From positions 63,600,727 to 63,664,726 of the forward strand of contig JAKGHH010000007.1 in the NCBI GenBank assembly GCA_022828595.1: a stretch of DNA of 64,000 bases, given 5' to 3'. Made by a program: the position numbers and the translations under genes. This document shows positions 1 through 10,800 of the stretch, one piece after another; position 1 is the first letter of the stretch; each line of letters starts with the position of its first letter. The notes below the pieces were generated by a model. It had not been told where the DNA came from. It saw nothing but the letters and a program-made list of their open reading frames with translations, and did not search any database. This stretch comes from Nelumbo lutea. Its lineage: Eukaryota; Streptophyta; Magnoliopsida; Proteales; Nelumbonaceae.

Positions 1-1285
1 GATCATAGTGACAGGATCAACCCCTTTGTCGGACAAAGTGAATGATCGGGGAATGCACTTTTTTTATGGAAACCTAAACTACCGGCAATTGATTCCAAAT
101 TGTTGAGATTTGTTTTTGCAAAATATATTTATATATAGATATACATATAAACTATGGTTTCACAAAATGTTTGCAAAAAGGTTTTAATTCTCGGGATTCA
201 TGTGAGTATCGAGTGCAACACTGTCCTTGCAGCCGAGGGAGAGGTCCTCTCTTGCCGGGAAGTGTTTGATCATTATCGGATGAGAGGTTAAGTGTAAGAC
301 CTTGAGGGTTATACCTAATGGGCTAATCTTTCATCTGCCCACAGTCCTTGGCCCTTCACAAGATGGCTGGACCCAAGGACCATTTAGTGTAAATATTGGG
401 CCCATTGAGAGCCCATACTGATGGACTCAAGGGTTTACTGTGTTCTGTAGTGAATTCGGCCAGGCCTTGTAACAAAGGTTGGGCTGAACCCATGTGGCTA
501 ATGTGTGGATCAATGCTAGGGTCCCACGCCATACAAAGAGAGCCAAACTAGCCAGTATTTAAAGGGTAAAGTGAGCACTGTGACTTAATGGGCCTAAGCC
601 CCATTTCAAACTGGGCTTAAGTGATTTAATTAAATGGGCAAATTTGGATTTATAACCTGATTAAGATTAGCAGTTGGATAAGATAAGTCTTATCCAACTT
701 GAGAGTTCAGATTCAAATATTAGATTTGGATCAAGAAACACATTCTTAATTGGATTAGAAAGCTGATCCAGAAAATGTTATAAATAAGGGAGCAGATTCT
801 ATAGAGAGATCACTTCTTCTCTGTAATCTTTTTCTCCCTCTACTCTTTCTGCCCTGCCTAGTTCGATCTCCACCTCTTGGAGTGATCAAGAACTATTCTT
901 CATAATGTTTCTTGGTGAATAAACTATCTGAAGCCGTTCTCACAAAACCCTACATGATTGTTGGTGAAGAATCATAGGTTCTTGCTGAAGAACCCTTCTT
1001 GCTGATCCTGCCTCAACATTCGCTGTCTCATCTTCAGTGGAGGCAGATTTGGTAACCTCTTTGCGCATGAACACCTATGTTGGGAGTTACTGCTATTCGA
1101 TATCAGGTATATCCCTACTTGCTTCCTTTTTATTTCAAATCTGGTCCGGTTTGTTTCAAGAACGAATCTTGAAAAATACAATTTTTCTAAATTAAGGAAT
1201 AGGATTCCCGGATGGGAGAAAGAAATTTTTGAAATTTCACCCTTCATGGTTCGGCCATCCATATGATGGATCTCCCATCCCTTTA
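1..1285 (+). repeat. Copia LTR, 5' part cut by window edge (5' LTR of A)
   Basis: The sequence aligns with the 3' two thirds of the family LTR seen at 8699-10627 and ends in CCCTTTA just before a TGGTATCAGAGCCA primer site. A TATA-like box lies at 779-788. Short minus-strand open frames over this LTR (for example 972-1307) are shadows; the LTR encodes nothing recognisable. Confidence 0.85.
779..788 (+). promoter_or_regulatory. LTR TATA box
   Basis: TATAAATAAG sits about 500 bp before the LTR end, in the same place as the TATAAAAGG boxes of the LTRs at 10068, 12543 and 19949. It is the likely core promoter of element A. Confidence 0.55.
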
Positions 1286-1286
1286 G

Positions 1287-1300
1287 TGGTATCAGAGCCA
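1287..1300 (+). other. Primer binding site, tRNA-iMet type
   Basis: TGGTATCAGAGCCA lies one base after the LTR end. This is the standard plant copia primer site complementary to the initiator methionine tRNA 3' end. Confidence 0.85.
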
Positions 1301-2470
1301 AGTTCAAGTCTTGAACCTAATTTAGACCAGATCTGGATTTGCGCAAATGGGTAAAAGGTGTTCTACTCGATTTGCACAATTTGTAGTTTTATTGGGAATT
1401 GGTTCCCAGTTTTGGGTGTATGATTTGAAAGATAAATTCTTTATTATTTTGTTATATTTGTGGAATAGTTTTGTGGATGTTTCTTGAATTTTGGGCTGCA
1501 TGTGTGGTGGAGATCGAAATCTTTTTGGCACCAAGTGTTGTGTACCCTATATATTTTATTATATTTGATTTGGTTTGTAAATGATTTTGTTTATTTTAGT
1601 CAAATTGTGTAGTATTTGATCTGATGTAATAATAGAAAATTAGGTTTTTCTATTTTTTTTATATCCGAAGAATTGCTAAAGCACGTAGAGGATAAGAAGA
1701 CTTTTAGCAGATACAAGATTTGTTATCTGCGATTTGTATAAAACAATTCTGCATTTTGCAATTAATTTGTTTCTTGTAGGTTTGCAGATTATCCAAGACT
1801 ATCACATGGCAGCCCTCTAATTTCGTTTCTTGTTGATCTTGATTATCTTGCTCAGTTTCTTTATTTTTTTGATCATAATCTTGAATTGGATCTTGCAATA
1901 GACACCAAACCCTAGGCCGATTTGACCCAGATTGGACCAAACTAGTTGGACCGAAAATTGTGGTTCAATATGGACTATTCTCAGCCCTAAATTTTGAATA
2001 TGGACCAAGGGTTTGATGGCCCATTGCAAGATGCAATTCAGCCACCCTGTAAAACCTAGTTTTGACAAGTTAAAACTGCATTAGCCCATTTACAACATAA
2101 TTGCTATATGGGTCGAACTGCCTTATGCAGTTTAGGCCATATACCTAGGTAACGTTATTAGATAATATTATGGGCTTTAATGGGCTGATATTGATTTAAC
2201 ATGAATTAATTTAGGGTTTTACATTTGATTTAATTGATTGGATCAATTATGTGATTGTTTCATGCATGTGATGTGCTATGTACGTGGGCCATAAGCACTT
2301 AGCCCATGTTAATTCCCTAGTGGCTCTTTCACACGCCATGTCTGAATGCACATCATTGCCATGGTGTCCTTAAGATCATTGGATGATCTCCCTTCTTGAT
2401 GGCCCCACATCAGCTTCCTTCGCAAGAGGAACTGTGCGGAACCCTAGCCCGTTTGGGATCCATCAGAATC

Positions 2471-2636
2471 TGACTTTAAGAAAGTCAATAGGATCCACTT
2501 TGGTTTGAACTAAATAAAGAACTAAGGCATAATTACTCCCATTGACTTTCTTAAAGTCAATGGGAGCCACTTTGGTTTGACCTAAATAAAGAACTAAGGC
2601 ATAATTACTCCCATTGACTTTAAGAAAGTCAATGGG
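2471..2636 (+). repeat. 72-bp tandem duplication carrying 27-bp palindromes
   Basis: The element AAAGTCAA recurs at 2481, 2553 and 2625, exactly 72 bp apart, with the sequence between copies duplicated. Two palindromes result, at 2538-2564 and 2610-2636. Each has 12-bp perfect arms (CCCATTGACTTT and its reverse complement). The three-base loop is CTT in the first and AAG in the second, so the two are exact reverse complements of each other. Confidence 0.9.
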
Positions 2637-3180
2637 AGATTCATATGATGAACTCTCTAAAGGCCATTCATCGTTAGCATGAAGATGGGCTTATCAGTAA
2701 TGAGGAGATGCACCATAAAATTAGGCTATCCATTTGCTGGTGAGTTTGTTGGATTGTTTCATAAGATGATGGGGGTGTCATAGACCGATGTGGGAGGGGC
2801 CTATCCTAAAATGGAAGACTCTCACGCGGTATGTTGGCGTTCACGAATATGATGGGTAAATATTTACTGTACAAAAAGGTTTAACCTAAAATGACAATGG
2901 ACCTTGTCTAACAGAGGCCAAAGGAAAAGCTCATAAGATGATTAGATATGATCCTTTACAGAAGGCAGTCAGGTTATGCAGCTGAAAAAATTGGCTCCAT
3001 GCACTCTATGTGATTTCCCACATTACTAGAGACATACATCGCAGTCTCCGTCACTGAGATAAGAGGGAAATCTCAGAGATGAATAAATGGAAATAGAACA
3101 TAGATTAAAAGCCATTTCTATGCGTATAACATGAATCAATTCAAGTTGAAGACTAATAATTTGCTTTGCCTTTATCAGAA

Positions 3181-3375
3181 ATGGCAAATGGACAATTCAC
3201 CAAATTGTTGGACAATAATAAGCTTAAGGGCCCAAACTATGATGACTAGTTCCGTAACCTTATGCTCGTATTAACATCCAAGAAATTGGACAAGGTTGCT
3301 AAAAACCCTACTTTGGATCGTCCAGGTGATAAGGCTTTTGAGGCTCGTAGGAAGGAATATCAAGAATAGGAAGAG
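3181..3375 (+). pseudogene. gag N-terminus of copia A (interrupted)
   Basis: The frame opens with ATG at 3181 and encodes MANGQF followed by the family's KLLD-NNKLKGPNY motif, the copia Gag amino end. About 65 codons are present, with TAG in place of the Trp codon after the NYDD motif and again in the QEWEE motif. The frame stops at 3375 because a solo LTR is inserted. Gag resumes in frame at 5328 after the duplicated AAGAG. Gag normally forms the particle that packages element RNA; this copy cannot. Confidence 0.85.
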
Positions 3376-5327
3376 TGTTAGACAGTTTTGTATGCCCTTA
3401 GCTTCAATCCGATTTGATGTACTTTTGACATTTAGTGTAAATAAATAAAATGCATGTTTGATTCATGTTGTTTGGTATAATTCTATGTAAGACCCTGAAA
3501 CTGGAGACTTATAGAGACTCGTGTTAGTTTTAAATGTTCACAGCCATTGGATAAGTCTGGGGAGATTTATCCTGCCAAGGCTGATACTAGTGTGCCACCA
3601 AGTGTTGGGATGGCCTGTCTCAGCCACCAGGGTAAGACCCAAGGCACATGCAGTATGGAATTACTTGAATCTTTGAACCGGACCAGATTTCCAGTATTGC
3701 CCTGGACATTGGAGACAGATGGGAAAAACTGGAAAGTTACACCTGACCCCTAGACTCGATTATGATGCTTCACTAGGCGTTGGATCAGGTTGTCTTTGAT
3801 ATGCCAATCAGTGAGATCCTTAGCAGGGGTCAAAGCCTGGACATGTTGGGGCAGTCTGAGAATTCATCTGAGTGGGTGATCATAGTGACAGGATTAGTCC
3901 CTTTGTCGGACAAAGGTAATGATCGGGAATGCACTCTCTCTGATGGAAACCAAACTGCTGACAATTGATTTCAATCGTTGGAATTTTGTTTTGCAAAATT
4001 TATATATGATATATATATAAGTATGGTTTCAAAATGTTTGCAAATGGTTTTAATTCCCTGGATCCATGTGAGTAGAGAGTGCGGCACTGCTCCTTGCAGC
4101 CGAGGGAGAAGTCCTCTCTTGTTGGGCAGTGCTTGATCATTAAGGGCTGAGAGGTTAAGTGTAAGACCATTTAGGATAGTACCTGATGGGCTAATCTTGC
4201 ACCTGCCCGCAGTCCCTGGGTTTTTATAAGATGGCTTGGCCTAGGGACCACTTAATGTAAGTGTTGGGCCCATAGGGTCCATGTGATGGGCTCAAGGGTT
4301 CACTGGGGTTTTCAGTGAATTCGGCTAGGCCTTGTAATAAAGGCTGGGCTGAACCCATGTGGCTGGTGTGTAGATCAATGCTTAGGTCCCACGCCATACA
4401 AAGAAGCCCAACTGGGTAGCAGATTGGAAACTAGTTAAGCACTGAACAATTAATGGGCCAAAAGCCCATTTCGAGCTAGGCTAATATGATCACTCATCTA
4501 TGGGGTGGATCTAAGATTAATGTTAGTAAAAGGATTGGGCCTTTAACCTTATCCACTCTAGGAGACCAAATTCAAATCAGATTTGAATTTGGTAACCTCC
4601 TGATAGGATCATGAGTAAACTAACTTACTCTGCAGATAGGATTAAGATCATCCCCTATCCAAATACTGATTTGGATTGGGATAACTCCTAATTAGGAGGT
4701 TTTTTAATCAAGAAGAAAGGAGGAAAAACCCTAAGAGAAAAAACATTAGATTTTGAACAAGGGGTTTTTGAGTAAGGAAGAAAGCATCCTGCAAATTGAG
4801 ATCAGATCTCATTCATACTCCAGAGAGAACTGAAGCAAGTCAGCCATCTTCGTCCCCGGAGTTCTCCTCCAGCCGCCGCCATTCGTCCTTACAAGATTCA
4901 ATCTTTGAAGAAGAAAGAGATCAAGAAATTGTTTCTTGACATCAATCTTGCAGAAAAGACTTAAAAAGATTCGGTGAACAGAGTTTCCAGAGGATTATTG
5001 CGAAGGAACCAGTGTGTAGGACGCACTCAGCTGGTGCCGTACCACATACAGCTGTGTCATCTTCAATAGGAGCGGATCTTGGTGTCTTCTTTGGGTGTGA
5101 ACACCAACTTTGGGAGATACTGTTTCTCTGGATCAGGTATAATCCTCCCTTTTCTTTTTTGTTCAGATCTGATTCAATTATGGTTCAAGTATAATCCTTG
5201 AATATTGTATTCTAAATTTAGGGAGATATGATTTCCAGTTGGAAGAAGGTAGGAAAATTTTGGAAATTCACCCACCCATTCTGCAACCCTCATGGCATCC
5301 ATTAGATGGATCCTACCATTGTTTTCA
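3376..5327 (+). mobile_element. Solo copia LTR inserted in gag of A
   Basis: A full-length family LTR (1952 bp, TGTTAGACAG at the start, TTTTCA at the end) lies inside gag and is flanked by AAGAG at 3371-3375 and 5328-5332. Removing the LTR and one AAGAG gives a gag reading frame colinear with the uninterrupted copies at 34.8 and 39.1 kb. No primer site or internal region remains, so it is a product of LTR-LTR recombination. No TATA box is obvious in this copy. Confidence 0.9.
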
Positions 5328-5990
5328 AAGAGAAGAGCTCTCTTATCCGGTGCTATATCATAGCCTCCCTCGACAATCCGATACAGAGACAATTCGATCA
5401 GATCGAAGTGTCCAAGGATATTTTGGATAGCCTGAGGACGATGTATGACGAGGAGAATCGTTCTACTCGATAGAAGGTCCTAAAACTATTTATGACCGCT
5501 AAAATGATTGAAAGCCAAATGGTTCATGACCATTGTTTAAAGATGATTGACTACATCAATGAACTGGAGGCTCTCAGGTCAAGGCTTGATCATGTCACCA
5601 AAGTTGATGCCATCCTAAACTCCTTACCTCCCTCCTTCAATTAGTTTATCATGAATTATAACATGAATATGATAAATGTTAGCCTTCAGGAACTTAGCAA
5701 TATGCTGTAGAGGGCTGAATAACTGATTAAGAAGGACAAATTGATAGCCATGCTTGTTGAAGGTGAAAATTTTGGTAAGAAAAAGAGGAGGGCAAGGAAA
5801 AAGCCTTAGAATAAAGGTTAGCAATCCTAAAAGGCAAAAGAACGACAAGACATTGAATGACTGTCATTTTTGCAAGTAGATCGGCCACTGGAAAAGAAAT
5901 TGCCCTTAGTACCTAGAGACCAAGAAACAAGGTTCTTTTGAATCTTTTGTCATAGAGACCAAGTTTTTGGTCACTACTACATCCTGGTGT
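5328..5990 (+). pseudogene. gag C-terminal part of copia A
   Basis: Resumption of gag after the solo LTR. It encodes the region after the QEWEE motif: the IASLDNPIQRQFDQ block, the HDHCLKM block, the FIMNYNMN block and a lysine-rich tail leading to a decayed zinc knuckle near 5860-5905. Stops occur at the arginine codon near 5472, in NYNMN-flanking sequence near 5642, near 5709 and near 5721. The first knuckle cysteines survive but the reading frame slips. Non-functional. Confidence 0.75.
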
Positions 5991-8684
5991 ATTGACTCCG
6001 GGGCTTCTACTTATTCATGTAACACAATTGCAGGGGTTCAAGAAAAGAAAAAGGCTGAGTGACAGAGAAGTGGTGCTCTACTTGGGGACTTCTGCAACAG
6101 TTGTAGCTACAGCCATAGGAACTATAAATTAGTTTTTAGAGAATGAATCATTGTACTTAAAAATTGTCTTTATGTACCTACACTTAGAAGAAATTTGATT
6201 TCAGTTTTCAAAATTGTAAATGGATGGTTATTCTATTTTGTTCAGTAATATGATTACTATTAAACGGAATATCAAATTCCTCACATATGGAGAACTTGAG
6301 AATGATCTCTATGTTCTCCATCCTTCTCTGGAAATAAACTTAACCGAAACTATGTCAGAAATAATCCCCATGAAGAGAACATAACGTGCCTATGGCATTA
6401 CCGACTTGGCCACATTAACATAGATCGTATCACAAGGTTGGTAAAGGATGGTCCTTTGGATTTTCTAACTGTAGAAGATCTTTCAACCTGTGAACCTTGC
6501 CTTCAGGGTAAGATAACGAAATGACCATTTACAAGTAAGCCTAAAAGATCTACAAGCACGTTTAACCTAATACGTACTGTTGTATGTGGTCCCCTGAATG
6601 TTAGGACACGTAACCAGCACATTTGTTTCATAACATTTACCGATAATCATTCACGGTATGGTTACGTGTACCAAATGAGACATAAGTCTAAATCCTTTGA
6701 AATGTTCAAAGAGTTCAGGCAAGAGGTTGAGAAACAATTGGGGAAATAGATCAATGCCCTTTGATCAGATCGAGGAGGTGAACATCTCTCCGATGAATTC
6801 AAGGACTACTTAAGGGACAAAGGGATTGTTTCATAGTTAGCTCCTCCTGCTACACCACAATTAAATGGTGTATCAAAGAGGAGGAATCAGACTTTATTGG
6901 ATGGTCTGATCACTTCTTGTACACTCGAAACTACCTACATCCTGTTGGGGGTACGCATTAGATACTACAATATACATACTGAACCGGGTTCCAACCAAAT
7001 TCATTCCTTAGACTCCAAATGAGCTATGGACCGGTAAGAAACTTAGTGTAAGACACTAGAAGATTTGGGGTTGTCTAGCACATGTTAAAAAGACTAATGT
7101 AGACAAATTGGAATCCAAGACCAGTCGTTGCCTATTTGTAGGCTACCCCAAATGTTCTGTAGGATATTTATTCTATGACCCAAAAGAGAAAAATGTGTTT
7201 TGTAGTTGAAATACCCATTTCTTGGAAGAAGATTACATCCTAAACAACCATCATTAGAAAGTTGTTCTAGATGAGGAAAGCTCAGGGATAATGGGAGATG
7301 TCCCACAAGCTCCAGATAATAACCAACCTAGAAGGTCTACCCGGGTATCCAGACCTCCAATTCATTATGGCTATGACTAAGAAAGTTACTTGGTGAAAGT
7401 CATGACGAGTGAGGAGGATCCCGTGACTTATTCAAAAGTTATGTTGGACATAGATTTCTTGAAGTTGCTAAATGCCATGAAAGTTGAGATGGGCTCAATG
7501 GAAACCAACACGGTCTGGACTCTTGTAGACCCACCCCTTGGGGTAAATGCAATTGGTTGTAAGTAGATTTACAAGAGGAAGAAGGGCCCAGATGGTAACG
7601 TTGAGACCTATAAAGCTCGTCTTGTGGGGAAAGGGTACACTTAGAAAGAGGGCTCGACTATGAGGAAACCTTTTCGCCTCTAGCCGTGCTTAAGTCCATT
7701 AGGATCCTACTAGCTGTAGCAGCATACCATGATTATGAGATTTGGCAAATGAATGTCAAAACTGTGTTCTTGAATGAAGATCTTACTGAAGATATCTATA
7801 TATAGCAATTGCAAGCTTTCATAGCGACAGGTTAGGAACACATGGTGTGTAAACTCACTTGATCCATATATGGACTTAAGCAAACTTCTAGGAGCTGGAA
7901 CATCTAGTTTGACTCTACTATCAAATAAGTTTGACTTTGAGTAGAATCTAGATGAGCCCTGTATTTACAAGATTGTCAAAAGATACAGAAAATGTTCCTT
8001 TCAGGATTGAAGAAGATAATATGACTTTGACTCTATGGAGAACTCCAAGAATGGAAATGTTCCATTCAGGCATGAAGTCATTCTCTCCAAGGGCATGTCT
8101 CCCAAGACTCTTGAAGAGATTGAAGGCATGAGAGAAACTCCATGTACTTCAGCCGTAGGGAGCATCATGTATGCCATATTATGCACTCGACCTGACATTA
8201 CTCAGGCAGTGAGTGTGGAAAGTAGGTTTCAATCTAACCCAGGTTAGGAGCACTAGACAGCTGTGAAAAACATACTCATACCTTCGAAGGACAAAAGAGT
8301 TTTGTCTAGCATTCGATGGTAGTTCACTACAGATCCTAGGGTATACCGATGTCGATTTCCAATCAGACCTAGATGGTAGAAAGTCTACATCTGGTAGAAT
8401 CTTTATAATGGGGTCCTGCGCAGTAAGAAAAATAATCCATGACCCAAGCCAAGCACATTGCCGTGAGGCTGCCTAATGGATGAAGGTGTTCATTTTGGAA
8501 TTTGGTATTCAACGCATCACCCATTCCACTATTGTGTGATAACACTAGATTTACAGGAGATTATTATTAGAAGGTAGCATCAACGAAGAATGTGGCAGAC
8601 CCATTGACTAAGCAACTAACATAGAAAGTGTTCGAGAAATATGTGGACAGTTTGAGACTAAGGCTTGTACCCGATTGGACCAAA
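5990..8684 (+). pseudogene. pol remnant of copia A (PR-IN-RT-RH)
   Basis: The retropepsin motif (WCIDSGAST) appears near 5980-6010. The pre-integrase LWHYRLGHI block lies near 6392-6425, the CEPCLQG zinc pair near 6490-6510, integrase core pieces near 6560-6910, the reverse transcriptase block from about 7540 (KARL-V-KGYTQK, FSPVAMLKSIRILLAVAAYHDYEIWQM) to about 7960, and RNase H from about 8110 to 8680. The segment that should encode the YVDD active site is missing: frame from PCIYK joins sequence that normally lies downstream (IVKRY), and that downstream block is partly repeated near 8035. Stops are frequent. Confidence 0.75.
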
Positions 8685-8698
8685 GTGCAAGTCAGAGC
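8685..8698 (+). other. Polypurine tract of element A
   Basis: GTGCAAGTCAGAGC directly precedes the 3' LTR. Other copies read GTGCAAGTGGGAGC, so this one has decayed slightly. Confidence 0.65.
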
Positions 8699-10627
8699 TA
8701 TTAGACAGTAATGCCCTTGGCTCCAATCAGATTGATGTATTTGTTGTCATTTATTGCAAATGAATAAAGTGCATAATTAATTCATGTTACTATGGTGTGT
8801 TTCTGTGTAATACCCTTTAACTGGACACTTATGAGACTCGTGTTAGTTTAGAATCTTTATAGTCGTTGGATAGATTTGGGGAGATTTATCTTACCAAGGC
8901 TAGAGATGATGTGCTGCCAAGTGGGTTGGGGTGGCTTGTCTCAGCTGCCCGGGTGAGACTCGAGGTACATGCAGTGTGGGTTTTCTTAAAACCTTGAACC
9001 AGACCAAATTCCAATATTGCCCTAAATCTTGAATACAAATGGGCAAAACTGGAATGTTACACCTGACCCCTACACTCAATTATGGTACTGCACTTGGTGT
9101 CAGATTGGATGTCTTCGATATGCCAATCATTGAGATCATTGACTAGGTCAAAACCTAGGTATGTTGGGGTAGTCCGAGAATTCACCTGAGTGGGTGATCA
9201 TAGTGATAGGATTAGCCCCTTTGTCGAAGAAAGTGAATGATCGGGGAATGCACTCCCTCTGATGGAAACCTAAACAACTGGCAGGTGATTTCAAGTTATT
9301 GAGATTTGCTTTGCAAAATATATTTATACATAGATATACACATATATTTTGGTTTCACAATATGTTTGCAAAAGATTTTAATTCCCAGGATCCATGTGAG
9401 TAGAGAGTGCAACAATGTACCTTGCATCCGAGGGAGAGGTCCTCTCTTGTCGAGTAGTGTTTAATCATTATGGGCTGAGAGGTTAAGTGTAAAACCATTA
9501 ACAGTTACACCTGATGGGCTAATCTTGCATCAGACCATAGTCCTTGGACCTTCATAAGATGGCTGGACCCAATGACCATTTAGTGTAAATGTTGGGCCCA
9601 TTGAGAGCCCATACTGATGGACTCAGAGGTTCACAATGTTCTGCAGTGAATTCGGCTAGGCCTTGTAACAAAGGCTGTACTGAACCCATGTGGCTGATGT
9701 GTAAATCAATGTTTGGGTCCCATGCCATACAAGGAAACCCAACTGGGCAGCAGTTTGGAAGGTTAGTGAGCACAAAGACTTTATGGGCCTAAAGACCAAT
9801 TCGAACTGGTCTAATTTGATTAGTTAAAGACAGGGGCGGATCTGGGATTTGGATCAGCAGATAGGATAGGAAGTTCTCCCTATCCACTCAGAGAGTCCAG
9901 ATCCAAATATAGATTTGGATTTGGAAACTCTTAATAAAATTAGGAGGGCTGATCTAATCTACAGATAAGATAAGGGCTTATCATTTTCTCTTAAAAAGAG
10001 TCCAGATCCAAATAAAGATTTGGATTAGGAAACTCTTAATGGAATTAGGAGCTAATCTCTTTAAGGCTATAAAAGGAGGAGGAGGGCGAACCTCCATTCA
10101 TCTCAACTATCTGATCATAGATCACAGAAAGAGAGAAGATAACTACAGTAAGACTATGCCATCTTCTGCTCTTGTGCCCTCCTCCTGCTGCCACCTTTGC
10201 TAGTTCATTCTCCACTGTAGTAGCGATCAAGAAAGGTTATTGATATCAGTTTTTGGAGAAAAAATTATTTGAGGCCGTGCTCACATACCCTCCATCGAAT
10301 TCTTGCTGAAGGATTCGATTTTTGTGAAGAACCTATTGATTATGCTCCACCCTACACTGTGTCATCTTCAGTTGGAGTAGTCTTTGGAGTTTTCCTTGGG
10401 TGTGAACACATTCATTGGGAGATATTGTTTATTCGTATCAGGTACATCCCTCTCATACTTTTTGGTTTCAGATCTGGTCCAGTTTAGGTTCAAGATTGAT
10501 CCTTGAAAATGCAGATCTTCTATAACAGAGAATGTGATTCCCACATGGGAGAGAGAGAAATTTTGAAATTTTGCCCTACCTACCTGCAAGGTTCGGCTAT
10601 CCATACGATGGATCTCTCATCCCTTCA
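8699..10627 (+). repeat. Copia LTR (3' LTR of A), complete
   Basis: Begins TATTAGACAG (TG mutated to TA) and ends CCCTTCA, 1929 bp, matching the length of the other complete LTRs. It contains a canonical TATAAAAGG box at 10068 and the conserved palindrome GAGAGGTCCTCTC near 9434. It is followed by a primer site. Confidence 0.85.
10068..10076 (+). promoter_or_regulatory. LTR TATA box
   Basis: TATAAAAGG followed by a purine-rich GGAGGAGGG run. The same box and context occur at 12543 and 19949. Confidence 0.65.
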
Positions 10628-10800
10628 TTGGTATCAGAGCCATGGTTCAAATCCGAAATAAATCAGATCTGAACCTGTGCAAATGGGCAGAAGGTGTTCT
10701 ACCCGATTTGTGCAGATTGTGGTTTTTCTGGGAAATTGTTTCACAGATCAAGGGAAAATGATCAAAAATTTATTTAGAATTGTTCTTTATAATTTTCTTG
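10628..10800 (+). other. Primer site and truncated leader piece
   Basis: TGGTATCAGAGCCA at 10629-10642 is followed by about 160 bp of leader colinear with 13107-13290, then breaks abruptly into LTR sequence at about 10800. This is the left part of a second tandem copy whose body has been lost. Confidence 0.75.

Larger units (their letters stand above)
1286..3180 (+). other. Long untranslated leader of element A
   Basis: About 1.9 kb lies between the primer site and the gag start with no conserved reading frame. The same leader is seen at 13107-14771, 31586-33207, 33618-34662, 37233-38989 and 55462-56142. It contains a conserved hairpin (see 2471) and, unique to this copy, a 72-bp tandem duplication. 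Confidence 0.75.
1..10627 (+). mobile_element. Ty1-copia element A, degenerate, interrupted by a solo LTR
   Basis: This is a copia element with a 5' LTR cut by the window edge, a primer site, a long leader, gag, protease, integrase, reverse transcriptase and RNase H remnants, and a 3' LTR at 8699-10627. The body order gag-PR-IN-RT-RH is diagnostic of Ty1-copia. Every coding part is broken by many stops and small indels. A solo LTR of the same family (3376-5327) splits gag. The 3' LTR is followed directly by another primer site and leader, so it is shared with or fused to a second copy. Confidence 0.85.

Noticed and set aside
1287..1300. tRNA gene fragment at TGGTATCAGAGCCA
   Set aside because: It is the retroelement primer binding site; no cloverleaf surrounds it.
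10045..10230. Minus-strand open frame, with a near-identical one at 19929-20111
   Set aside because: Both lie in LTRs opposite the TATA-proximal region; similarity is due to the conserved LTR patch, not protein conservation.
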